Shown here in pieces: positions 17,169-25,289 of a DNA stretch of 64,000 bases. The stretch comes from Alteromonadaceae bacterium 2753L.S.0a.02 (GTDB lineage: Bacteria > Pseudomonadota > Gammaproteobacteria > Pseudomonadales > Cellvibrionaceae). The notes under the pieces are model-generated. The model had not been told where the DNA came from and did not search any database. It worked only from the letters and a program-made list of their open reading frames with translations. Each line of letters begins with the position of its first letter. Position 1 is the first letter of the stretch. Location of the stretch: contig VISH01000002.1 in NCBI GenBank assembly GCA_007827375.1, positions 3,559,001 to 3,623,000 on the forward strand, in the 5' to 3' direction. The position numbers and the translations under genes were made by a program.

Positions 17169-18644
17169 TCAGCTCGCCTTTTCAGCCATTGACTTTACCC
17201 AGCGGCGAATATCGTTTCGAACCTGTGGTAACGGCCGCACCCCTTCTTGAAGAATAACATCATGAAATTGTGCGAGGTCGAACGCTTCACCAAGAACCGC
17301 CATGGCCTTGTCTCGCTCAGATAAAATAACATCGGCACCCAAGATATAGCTCAGTGACTGGCCAGGCATCGCAATATAGCGATCAACTTCTATTTCGGCT
17401 TCACGTTTAGATAACAAGGTATTGTTGAGCATAAAATTCACTGCGGTGTCTCGCGACCAGCCCTTTAGATGTAAGCCCGGCTCAATGATCAAGCGACTGG
17501 CAGCCCAGAGGTGTTTTGCCATCATGCCTTGCCTATCGAATGTTGAAGAATACAAATGTAACTCATCCGCCAAGTACTCAGCGTAGATTGCCCACCCTTC
17601 GAGCAAGCCTGAGATATATTCATCCGAATCGATTTTTCTTGGGTAGGTGTCCCAGAGATAGTGCCCGGGAATACCCTCATGAAATGCAAGAACCTCCGCC
17701 ATCAAACGCCTTTCTTCCGGGCGCGATGTGTTAATAATATACTGTGCAGGCACACTTCCCCGGGGGCCTTGGTAATACCCAGCAGGCGCAGAGTCTTGAA
17801 TATGCTGAGACATTTCACTCACAACAAGGTTTTTTTTAAGCGGGTATAAAAAAGCCTCTGGAATTTTGCTAAACGCGTTTTCGATCGCGCGCTCTGAAAT
17901 AGTGATTATTTCTTGTTTACTGACGTCACTGTTTCCAGTGCCTTTCTTCAAGCGAAGCATTAATTCATCCACACTCTCGTTTTGGGTCGACGTCTTCGCG
18001 AGTTTCGCCATGGCGCTGTTAAGATATTGCTTTCCAATCCGATCAATTTCCTCTTGACTGGGCTTAAGAGATGTCCACCATTGCACAGCTGAAAAGAAGC
18101 ATTCTTTATTACCCTTGGAACCGTACAGCCCCGAATATTGGCTCGCCTTGGGTAAATATTGGTCTTTTAGAAAGTGTTCATATTTTGATACTGAGGGTAC
18201 TATGCTGTTTTCGACAAAACGATTCCAGCGTTCGGCGTGTTTATGATCGAGCTCTGAGAATTTCATGGGGGACTTTGCATCTTGCAGTATCGCCAGTAAA
18301 TCTTCGACTTGCTGATGAACCTTAGCGACTACAATTCGAGGTGCCGCCCGCTGACTGTTAAGCCCGCGGCTTAGATCATCAATCGCCTGGTTTATTGCAA
18401 GCTCGAAGCCAGCCCACCTTTTTAGCGCGTCGTTAATATGCTCCGGCCCGTTTGCAACGCTAGCCTGCCATTCTCTGGGCCACTCCACCTGCCAGCCAAT
18501 AACGTGATTAAGTCGTTGAAGATCGGTATTGCACTCCTCCAGCGATTTGGCAGCAACGCCACTCCCCGCGAAAAGATCGTCTGCCTGAACAAAAGCGCTA
18601 ACCGTAGCGATTAAAAGAACACTTAAGGTCTTTACAATATCCAT
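17169..18644 (-). CDS. Exported DUF885-family peptidase
   Basis: 491 residues with an N-terminal signal peptide (LLIATVSAFVQA). The motif AFHEGIPGHYLWDTYP contains the HExxxGH-like metal site typical of DUF885 proteins, followed by EGWAIYAEYLADEL, where the Glu is the usual third ligand. DUF885 proteins are thought to be zinc carboxypeptidases related to M32-like enzymes; substrate is unknown. The gene is preceded by the metallo-beta-lactamase gene on the same strand, about 175 bp upstream. The start has an AAGGAGTGAA ribosome-binding site. Confidence 0.85.
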   Translation of the reverse strand: MDIVKTLSVLLIATVSAFVQADDLFAGSGVAAKSLEECNTDLQRLNHVIGWQVEWPREWQASVANGPEHINDALKRWAGFELAINQAIDDLSRGLNSQRAAPRIVVAKVHQQVEDLLAILQDAKSPMKFSELDHKHAERWNRFVENSIVPSVSKYEHFLKDQYLPKASQYSGLYGSKGNKECFFSAVQWWTSLKPSQEEIDRIGKQYLNSAMAKLAKTSTQNESVDELMLRLKKGTGNSDVSKQEIITISERAIENAFSKIPEAFLYPLKKNLVVSEMSQHIQDSAPAGYYQGPRGSVPAQYIINTSRPEERRLMAEVLAFHEGIPGHYLWDTYPRKIDSDEYISGLLEGWAIYAEYLADELHLYSSTFDRQGMMAKHLWAASRLIIEPGLHLKGWSRDTAVNFMLNNTLLSKREAEIEVDRYIAMPGQSLSYILGADVILSERDKAMAVLGEAFDLAQFHDVILQEGVRPLPQVRNDIRRWVKSMAEKAS

Positions 18645-18820
18645 CGGGCTTTATTCACTCCTTATGTAATATTCAGTTTTTGTCTCAGCTACCCAAATTG
18701 CGTGGAATATCTAGCCAGTGGACTGTGTATTTTAAACTCGTGGGTTTGATATATGGATCAATAGCTGCTTTACGGCTTTTAGCTCCAGACAGGTCAGTCT
18801 TGCATAGCGCACGTTATAGC

Positions 18821-19618
18821 TTAGGGAAGAACCTGTTTTGAGTCATGTTCATTTGGCGCAGAGCCAGCACCAGAATCAATATCACTCTGATTACGCAGCT
18901 TAGAAGCAAGACCTTTGACGGCGAGATCCCGCGTTTTAGCCAATAATGTGAAGTCTCCGGCTTTGCCATGTCCCGGGATCACAATTCTCGCGGCGCCATA
19001 TCTGGACATAAGCTTTTCAGCGGACGAAGGCCATTCTTCTAATACCGCATCTTCTAAATTACCCAGACTTTCCGGCTTTACAAAACAACCACCAAATAGA
19101 ATTTTTTGTTCGGGCATCCATACAACCACATTATCCTTGGTGTGCCCCGCCCCGGGGTAATAGATTTCAATTTGATCTTTTAGAAGCCAATCACTGGTGC
19201 CGTCAAAGGTGTATCTCGCTTTCTCTCGACCATTTTTTTCAATCAGTTCATTCGTAAATTTTGAAGCGTAGGTAGGGATCGATTCAGAATTAAGATATGA
19301 GATACCGCCAGTGCTATCATCATGAAAATGCGTCGAAATGCTTGCCTTAGCCTTAAAGCCGTGCTTTTTTATCCAATTTAGAAGCGTGATTGTACTCTTA
19401 GTGGAGGTTGGCGTATCAATGATATAGGCATCTGTATTATCGAGAATGACCAATCCATTTGATGCAACAACGCCCCATCCATTGTACTTTTCATAAGATG
19501 TATGGAGGTAAACACTATCTGCAAGCTTTTGTACATTTAGCTCCGGTACTATGTCCTCAGAAAAACAGATACTCGAAAAAAATAGGAATATAAGGCTTAA
19601 AATTGAATTACTTTTCAT
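18821..19618 (-). CDS. Subclass B1 metallo-beta-lactamase
   Basis: 265 residues with a signal peptide (LIFLFFSSICFS). The zinc ligands fit subclass B1: HFHDDSTGG (His97, His99, Asp101), GAGHTKDNVVVW (His159), GGCFVK (Cys178) and IPGHGKAG (His217). The GHTKDNVVVW and STGGISYLN segments are close to IMP-type enzymes. The protein would act in the periplasm and is expected to hydrolyse beta-lactams, including carbapenems; activity is inferred. The C-terminal tail after the last motif is longer and Ser/Asp-rich. It lies in cassette-rich DNA, but I see no convincing attC next to it. Confidence 0.88.
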   Translation of the reverse strand: MKSNSILSLIFLFFSSICFSEDIVPELNVQKLADSVYLHTSYEKYNGWGVVASNGLVILDNTDAYIIDTPTSTKSTITLLNWIKKHGFKAKASISTHFHDDSTGGISYLNSESIPTYASKFTNELIEKNGREKARYTFDGTSDWLLKDQIEIYYPGAGHTKDNVVVWMPEQKILFGGCFVKPESLGNLEDAVLEEWPSSAEKLMSRYGAARIVIPGHGKAGDFTLLAKTRDLAVKGLASKLRNQSDIDSGAGSAPNEHDSKQVLP

Positions 19619-19690
19619 TTTGTATAGTCCAAAGTAGCGCCGTGCAGCCGTAACTGTAACTTAGGCTGACTTGCTGAATGGCTTGTGTTT

Positions 19691-19906
19691 TTATCTGTAA
19701 AGATTGACAACCGGGTAACAATAGGCTTCCCAATAAAACAACATTAATCCAAATACTATTACCCACCCGAAAAACCAACTGTCAATTTCTGACTCTTTTA
19801 TTATGATAACTTTGAGTGAATCGATATACCGATACCACGCATTTCCTTGACGAATTTCGGTACGCGTATTAACAGTGAAATACCTACTCCAAAATTCGTC
19901 TTCCAA
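19691..19906 (-). CDS. Small hypothetical membrane protein (71 aa)
   Basis: A 71-residue frame with one strongly hydrophobic segment near the C-terminus (WFFGWVIVFGLMLFYWEAY). No family is recognised. The stop lies about 70 bp upstream of the metallo-beta-lactamase start, and its own start lies about 40 bp from a MITE-like element. Coding status is uncertain; it could be the truncated tail of a larger gene. Confidence 0.4.
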   Translation of the reverse strand: MEDEFWSRYFTVNTRTEIRQGNAWYRYIDSLKVIIIKESEIDSWFFGWVIVFGLMLFYWEAYCYPVVNLYR

Positions 19907-19947
19907 TGGCCACCACCCCGGACTTTTTAGGATTAGTGAGGATGCTA

Positions 19948-20137
19948 GGGCCCGTTAACACTAATCTGTTCGCTTCTGTTGCTCGCTAAAATCGGCTAGT
20001 CTAGGCGCGAGGAGCGTGGTTTAACGTGTTAAATGAGCGACGAGCAACGACGAATAGCCGTTTTTAACGAGCAACCCGCCGGGCCACAGCTGCGCGCAGC
20101 TGACGGCAGGAGTGAGCAGATTAGTGTTAACGGGCCC
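19948..20137. mobile_element. MITE-like element with 21-bp perfect terminal inverted repeats
   Basis: The element begins GGGCCCGTTAACACTAATC and ends with its exact reverse complement; the perfect match covers 21 bp at each end (through CTG/CAG). It is 190 bp long. The interior is GC-rich with further self-complementary stretches (GCTCGCT / GAGCGACGAGC, CAGCTGCGCGCAGCTG). It contains no gene. I see no certain target-site duplication. The parent transposase is unknown; the terminal GTTAAC also resembles integron core sequences. Confidence 0.82.
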
Positions 20138-20237
20138 AAGAAAAATGAAAATATACATGCAGCCACAAGCGAAATAAGCTTACCCATGTCTCATAACCGT
20201 TAATTTCCAATAAATTTCTCGAAATTAATCTCACGCT

Positions 20238-20336
20238 GGCAAACGCCAAAACTTAGGTGGTGCGTTTTTGTGTATTCTGGCAACGCCATACACAAATTGC
20301 CCTGCTCAGAATTTCAAGCGGTGGCCCCTGTTAGGG
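20238..20336 (-). repeat. attC-like site after GNAT gene
   Basis: Reading the minus strand, CCCTAACAGGGGCC overlaps the stop of the GNAT gene and the site closes TTGGCGTTTGCC. The centre has the inverted repeat TTTGTGTA / TACACAAA (20267-20296), the same TTTGTG-type stem seen in the two sites near 9.5 and 10.4 kb. The core bases deviate from consensus, so this is a tentative attC. Confidence 0.5.
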
Positions 20337-20735
20337 GTTTTCAAATTTGACAACTGTACCATGAATGTCTGTTTTTAAGACTTTAAAACCCAAATTTGTA
20401 TATAAAGTTGGAATATTAGTTAATGCATATATACAAGGTGCTGCGTAAAGCGCAGCTTTTAGTAAAGCCGTTGCTACACCTCGCCCACGTTCACCGGGGA
20501 GCACAAATACAGCATTAACCCATAGCGCAATTTTATCGTTATCTGGAGCCCTGTAGCTGATATACGATAAGCCCCCTATCACTTTACCAAACATTATGGC
20601 GGCTAATGGAGAAGGTAAACTTAGGCCAAGATGAGAATGAGTAAACCGGTTTAACTCTGGCCATTCAGTTTTGAGAAGAGTAAAAAGCTCACTCGCTAGC
20701 GCAGAATCTATTGGAACAGCCTTTATTTCTACCAT
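20331..20735 (-). CDS. GNAT-family N-acetyltransferase
   Basis: 134 residues, typical of a single GNAT domain. The acetyl-CoA pyrophosphate-binding motif A is clear: VLPGERGRGVATALLKAA (Q/RxxGxG/A). The preceding strand ALWVNAVFV and the later NLGFKVLK segment fit the fold. The substrate is unknown. The stop is overlapped by an attC-like palindrome, suggesting a cassette gene, a common place for acetyltransferases. Confidence 0.85.
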   Translation of the reverse strand: MVEIKAVPIDSALASELFTLLKTEWPELNRFTHSHLGLSLPSPLAAIMFGKVIGGLSYISYRAPDNDKIALWVNAVFVLPGERGRGVATALLKAALYAAPCIYALTNIPTLYTNLGFKVLKTDIHGTVVKFENP

Positions 20736-21141
20736 TGCTTTGGGCTTCCCTGTTGAAGGCTTTGCCGTTAAGCGTGACTATACCCTGTACCTGCGGGATA
20801 TTGGCAATATAAGCAGCGGCTGCGTGATTCCAGGTGCGCCATAAGTGCCTATTCCAATTCGATATTTGTTGCAAGCTTGTACCCAAGCCATTCGCTACCT
20901 GGCACCTCCATATAGGCTAAATATAACTACACAGGGTAAACACAAATCGTGGCTGATTTGGGTCGATAATGCTTCAGTTGGGTGTGCTTACAATACGCGA
21001 TGAAAAACCCGTTGAACAGAAAAATTAGCTCAGATCTAAACCGATTCGCACCTTGAATTAGTGGGGTACTGTCAGCGGAAATCTGAGCTGCTTTTTTTAG
21101 AGAAGAGCGTTATTTCAAATTTATTTTCGTTTGTATTGCCG
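20736..21141. other. Interval with decayed sequence and a 9-bp inverted repeat
   Basis: No gene is supported. A minus frame at 20689-20886 overlaps the GNAT start and has no recognisable product. AGCTCAGAT (about 21027) and ATCTGAGCT (about 21084) form a spaced inverted repeat, possibly the relic of an element end. Confidence 0.4.
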
Positions 21142-21412
21142 TTATTGCGCAGAAGCGACAACATCGTTCATCATATCGGTACCTATCAATATATCGACGG
21201 GAACAGGATTTCGCGTACCTATATCCAGAAAATAGTTTATCGACATCTCTGCGCTTTTCTGTACTTCTAGAGAGCTGTCAGACAGTAACGGACGAAGGGT
21301 ATCGATATTGTCTATATTGCCAGAGCGAGCGATTGCGTATAGGGCCGCCAAACGCACAGTTTCATCTTCACTGTCTAATAAAGGACGGATGACTTCAACT
21401 CCAGCTGGATGA
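21142..21412 (-). pseudogene. HEAT-repeat protein fragment
   Basis: The frame reads GVEVIRPLLDSEDETVRLA, ALYAIARSGNIDNIDTLRPL and LSDSSLEVQKSAEMSI, a clear run of HEAT-type helical repeats, and ends about 25 codons later. Upstream, the repeat pattern breaks at SPRGQRCLFHPAG and a stop codon follows, with no credible start. It is therefore the C-terminal remnant of a larger repeat protein. Confidence 0.6.
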
Positions 21413-21593
21413 AACAGACATCTCTGGCCCCTGGGGCTTTCTTAGCGCTTAGTGTATCGCTTCGCAGTGCGCTTTAAGGCGCCACCATCGGTAAAATGTA
21501 CAAAGGTTAAAAATTCTTAAAATGCGTTAGCTGCTTGTGGATTTTAAGAAATTGTCATTCGATTGTATTTTAATTTTTTCGGCTCAAGTGCGT

Positions 21594-22325
21594 CTAGCCA
21601 CTGCTTTCTGAATCTGATTCATCCGTGGTATGGAAGACGTCTTCATCGCTTGCGTCGAGTTCGTCCGATTCTTTTACAAGTGCGCCCCGTGTAATATTGT
21701 CATCTTCGCTGTGTAACCCTACCCGAAAATCAACTTTGTCACCGTCGTAGCACATATCCAAATAATTTCGCATTGGAGTTTCAAAGTATGTTTTCCAAGG
21801 GCCATTGTTCACGCCACCATCTTGAGCAAAAACGTTTTCGTCATCACTTCCATCCCCGCCATTTTGCTTGGCGAGTACATGCCCCGCTTGCGCAACCAGA
21901 TAATTGTTGTGGTAAGGCCCGGCTCTTACAGTTTCTTTTTGTGTATACCATTCTCTGCGCTTTTTTGTTCCTCCTTTTATTTTTTTTATCCTGTAGCGAG
22001 ATCTATTGATATACACGCGACCAGCATAAGACGTTACGTTGTTCCACCCCCAGTCATCCGCTTTTATGCCATTTTGAAATTCTTCGGCATCTCCAGCTGC
22101 TTTAATAACGACATCTTTTGTGCCCTCACCCGAAGCAGACACGGTTACTGCATTTTGTATCACAGCATTCCCGTTCATATTGATTTTGCTTTTGGCGGAT
22201 TCTTTAATTTTGCGGAATTTTTCGGCTTCAGGGCGTTTATCCATAAATTGGCAGGTGCTTTTAGATTCGCCGGAATTGTTGTTTTTGCTCTTTTTGCTTG
22301 AACATTTCTTGGGTTCAGCTTTCAT
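21594..22325 (-). CDS. Putative eCIS-type effector: leader peptide plus nuclease-like domain
   Basis: 243 residues. The start ATG at 22323-22325 has a CAGGGG ribosome-binding site; another ATG seven codons upstream is weaker. A Lys/Ser/Asn-rich head leads to CQFMDKRPEAEKFRKIKESA, like the [FV]xDNRPEAxxxRKLQExA leader at the N-terminus of proteins associated with extracellular contractile injection systems. The C-terminal half has AGHVLAKQNGGDGSDDENVF, then QDGGVNNGPWKTY, resembling the GH...N catalytic core of DNA/RNA non-specific (NUC-type) endonucleases. The tail is acidic. It follows the larger leader-bearing gene after 77 bp and is likely co-transcribed with it. Toxin function is inference. 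Confidence 0.62.
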   Translation of the reverse strand: MKAEPKKCSSKKSKNNNSGESKSTCQFMDKRPEAEKFRKIKESAKSKINMNGNAVIQNAVTVSASGEGTKDVVIKAAGDAEEFQNGIKADDWGWNNVTSYAGRVYINRSRYRIKKIKGGTKKRREWYTQKETVRAGPYHNNYLVAQAGHVLAKQNGGDGSDDENVFAQDGGVNNGPWKTYFETPMRNYLDMCYDGDKVDFRVGLHSEDDNITRGALVKESDELDASDEDVFHTTDESDSESSG

Positions 22326-22402
22326 TTTTACCCCTGGAGTATTCATGTTTTGCGATAGTCGAGCGGCCTTTTGCGGGCCGGCGTCCGCACTCTCAGCCGC
22401 TT

Positions 22403-24235
22403 TTAAGCGGTCATTCTGGCGCGCACCAGTTGCGCCATATCGGCATAGCGGGCAGAGACGGCTGCGCCGGCTTGTAGCAAGAGATCATCAACGCTTCTGC
22501 CGGCAACGGTTGCGCCGATATTCGTGGCTTTATTCAATAAAAATACGCCATCGCTACTGCGCACATGGAACAGTGGCACCATGCCATTGCTCAGGTTTTG
22601 ATTGAGCTCGGCTCGGCCTGCGATGGCATTGGCCATTACGACGATGTTATTCATTTGCTGCGAGATGTCTAACCACAGTTGATTGATGATGGGCACGCGT
22701 GCAATTGCACCAGGTGCGTTGTGGTAGGTGGTTACTCTGCGCAGGAAATCATCGGTCGCCAGCGGAATTACACGCAGCAGGGCGGGTGTGTTAATCAGCG
22801 CTCTGATGGGGGCCACGATATTTGCCCAAACGTGGGTTTTGTCGGCCCCCAGTGCAATAAATCGATTAACGACTGCATCGGCCATTAAGGCCTTGGTGCC
22901 CGCGCTTAAGGTCGCCGTGTGCTGTTGTAGCCAGGGGGGCACATATTTGGCCACGTCAAAATTGGCGATTGCACCACCGGCAAGCATGTTTTGGTAGGCC
23001 TGCCATTGGGTAACGTCGAGTAGAAATTCCGCATCGATGATGTGCTTCTTGCCAGAACGACCCGCGACAATATTGGAGGCGTGCAGGTCGGTTGTTGCGG
23101 TTAATGATGCGAGCAGCGCACCTTTCGCGGCAGAAAACCATGCGTCGATGGCCTCTGGGCGGGCGGGTATGTCGGCACCGCCCAACCAGCCGGGCAGATA
23201 ACTGCGCGCGGTTTCGGTTGCGGTTACCGGTGTTAGCGCTGGCGCGACTTCGGCGCCGACATCTCCGGCAATTTGGCTGGGCGTTGCTGCGCCCCCAGCT
23301 ACAAAGCCATGCATGCCAACGCCTGCTGGGCCATCGGCATGTGCGCCACCAAGGCTTGAGAGCGCACGGGCGGCGCTGTTGCCGCTGCCCACCAGTGCGT
23401 TTTCAACGTCTCGGCCGCGACCTTTAAAGTAAACCGTTCCCGCGCCACCAAAATCGACTTTGGCGGTGGGCAGTGTGTTGGGGTGGGCTTCGGCGGGGTC
23501 GGCTTCAATAAGGGTGGGATGAGCCGCCGCATTGTTGATTAAACCCGCCGCGTGAAGCGCTGCGGCCTGACCATTAACGGCGGCGTGAACCAAGCCTAAG
23601 TCTGCTTCGGTTTGCCCAGCCATGCTACCGTTGTTGGGGCCACGAAACGCGCGAATTGCGATGAGTGTTTTGTTTTTGTTGTTATCGAGTGAAGCATCAA
23701 TGCCCGCGAGGTTGTTGCTCGAGGCTCCCGCAGCTGTGGCAATTGCGTGAAAGTGTGCCGCGGTGTATTCACGCGTGTACCAACCCGCACTTCCTTCACC
23801 ACCCAAAAGGCCCCACCGCATTGCGCGATCAACACTGCCGGCATAGTCCGCATTAAAAACACCCGCCATAGATGGCCAGAAAAGCGTATCGCCCCTCACC
23901 CCTGCTGCGAGTACATCGGCTTGTGATTGCACATTTGGCGCTGTTTGCCCGACATCTAAGGGAACAAACTGAGATACCGCGCTGCTTTGTTTCTGGCTAT
24001 TTTCGGCAACATCAACACTGCCAATCGATAATGCTTTTTTTTGTACAACACCGTGCGCCGCTTGCTTGCGCAATGAGGTGTTGTTTGCCGATTCTTGCAA
24101 GGTTCGATGGGTGAGCGCCGCGGCGCGATTATCCATAAATTGATACGCATATTTCGTTGCGTGTTTTTCGTTATTTTCTCTGTGCGACGCTAATTCATGT
24201 TTTTGTTCGTTTGGATTATTAGCCTGCGTTTTCAT
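22403..24235 (-). CDS. Putative eCIS-type effector with LanM-dehydratase/kinase-like domain (DUF4135-like)
   Basis: 610 residues from the ATG at 24233-24235. Residues 31-60 (YQFMDNRAAALTHRTLQESA...) match the contractile-injection-system leader pattern. The body is Ala/Gly-rich. Within it are VYFKGRGRDVEN (Lys271), TTDLHASNIVAG (Asp383, His385, Asn388) and HIIDAEFLLD (Asp401), in the order and spacing of the Lys / DxHxxN / Asp active site of the LanM lanthipeptide dehydratase domain, a lipid-kinase-like fold. RVIPLATDDFLRRV may match the later LanM segment. It has no LanC cyclase domain and no precursor peptide nearby. A phosphotransferase effector is plausible but unproven. Confidence 0.6.
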   Translation of the reverse strand: MKTQANNPNEQKHELASHRENNEKHATKYAYQFMDNRAAALTHRTLQESANNTSLRKQAAHGVVQKKALSIGSVDVAENSQKQSSAVSQFVPLDVGQTAPNVQSQADVLAAGVRGDTLFWPSMAGVFNADYAGSVDRAMRWGLLGGEGSAGWYTREYTAAHFHAIATAAGASSNNLAGIDASLDNNKNKTLIAIRAFRGPNNGSMAGQTEADLGLVHAAVNGQAAALHAAGLINNAAAHPTLIEADPAEAHPNTLPTAKVDFGGAGTVYFKGRGRDVENALVGSGNSAARALSSLGGAHADGPAGVGMHGFVAGGAATPSQIAGDVGAEVAPALTPVTATETARSYLPGWLGGADIPARPEAIDAWFSAAKGALLASLTATTDLHASNIVAGRSGKKHIIDAEFLLDVTQWQAYQNMLAGGAIANFDVAKYVPPWLQQHTATLSAGTKALMADAVVNRFIALGADKTHVWANIVAPIRALINTPALLRVIPLATDDFLRRVTTYHNAPGAIARVPIINQLWLDISQQMNNIVVMANAIAGRAELNQNLSNGMVPLFHVRSSDGVFLLNKATNIGATVAGRSVDDLLLQAGAAVSARYADMAQLVRARMTA

Positions 24236-24435
24236 CTGAAAACCCTGTTCCCAAAAACAGCCGGTTAAAAGCAATATGGCGAGTAACACTAGTAATGCCG
24301 CGATGCCAGGGCCAATGAATTTTGGGCATTGAGCGATAACTTTTAATTATGCCGGCAGTGAGTTGACTCGGTGTAACAATAACCGGCTGAGGGTTTGTGG
24401 GCGGGGCGCAAGCGTTTTCTTGTAGCTCTAGAGTG

Positions 24436-24462
24436 TCGGACGTGTGACATCCGTCGAATTTT
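24436..24462. repeat. Dispersed palindromic motif, copy 3
   Basis: GTCGGACGTGTGACATCC then GTCG resembles the motif next to the 84-bp array (14170-14212) and that near 12103. It marks the 3' boundary of a gene fragment. Confidence 0.5.
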
Positions 24463-24670
24463 GAACAGCCTCTCAAGCTCTCCTCATTTGCTAAATGCAT
24501 AGAAATAAAAACATCATCATTAACTGGGTAGTGAATGTCTTCATCACTACCATACATCAGAAGAATGTTCTTGCCACTCATATTACACAAGTATTGCAGC
24601 TCTTCTTTTTCTTCTAGGTAAATCCTTAACCTGAAACTTTTATCACCTTGCCCCTTCAGGTAGCTTGCGT
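24436..24670 (-). pseudogene. Start-less gene fragment ending at dispersed palindrome
   Basis: A frame with no initiator at its natural beginning reads SYLKGQGDKSFRLRIYLEEK, then EELQYLCNMSGKNILLMYGS and DEDIHYPVNDDVFISMHLAN. The composition is protein-like, but the family is unknown. Similarity to a coding sequence appears to stop at NEESLRGC, where the dispersed motif CGACGGATGTC begins. It lies between the 203-residue immunity candidate and the LanM-like effector and is probably a displaced immunity or toxin fragment. Confidence 0.4.
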
Positions 24671-24677
24671 TTTTTTA

Positions 24678-25289
24678 TCAATTGTTTTTAATTACTACCC
24701 CCTTTTCCTTCTCTTCTGAAAGAAATTTTTCAATAACCCTCTCAACTTTCTTCGCAGGAAACACCTCCTTTTTTGCTTCTATTTTTCTAAAGTAGCTCGC
24801 TAGCTTCTCATACAGCGCCAGAACCTCTTCAACACCTCTTATCTGCGTTTGAAATTTTGGGGCATCAACGAACCGAAGCGTTTCCCCACATAAACTCTTC
24901 ATTTTAATTTCCCACAACGACCCGTCATCAATTTCAAGTTGATCCTCTTTATGTCCAGATGAAGCGACCATAGTAAAGAAATCAATTAACCCTTTCTGCT
25001 CAGCGACAACGATTGTAACCACTTCTATGGGCTCCCCCCTTTGCCCCTCCCCCAACGTTTCATATTCGTAATAATCAATTGTCAGAATTTCCTTAGACTT
25101 ATTCAAACTCAATACAAACTCTATTGAGGGAGAAAAAGCATGAGAAATATTTAAGCTTCCGCTAACAAATTCTTCTTGACTACAACTCTCACTTGCATAA
25201 TTTACGTTACTCACCAGTAAAAGCAAAACCAAACATACACAAGATTTAACGTTACCATTTAATATCATCGACGTAAGGTTGCCCTGCAT
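24678..25289 (-). CDS. Exported hypothetical protein, immunity candidate for Rhs module 1
   Basis: 203 residues. The N-terminus holds a signal peptide (VCLVLLLLVSNVNYAS). No family is recognised; the C-terminal third is charged and helical (EVLALYEKLASYFRKIEAKK). The ATG at 25287-25289 follows a GAGG ribosome-binding site that lies inside the 3' end of the toxin-module frame, so the genes overlap. That toxin-then-small-gene arrangement is the usual toxin/immunity layout. The immunity role is an inference from position. Confidence 0.55.
   Translation of the reverse strand: MQGNLTSMILNGNVKSCVCLVLLLLVSNVNYASESCSQEEFVSGSLNISHAFSPSIEFVLSLNKSKEILTIDYYEYETLGEGQRGEPIEVVTIVVAEQKGLIDFFTMVASSGHKEDQLEIDDGSLWEIKMKSLCGETLRFVDAPKFQTQIRGVEEVLALYEKLASYFRKIEAKKEVFPAKKVERVIEKFLSEEKEKGVVIKNN

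Noticed and set aside
18740..18820. attC site after the metallo-beta-lactamase
   Set aside because: GCTATAACGTGCGC follows the stop and resembles an inverse core, but no matching second arm or GTT core is found downstream.
20689..20886. 65-codon minus frame overlapping the GNAT start
   Set aside because: No start signal and no recognisable product; it may be intergenic decay.
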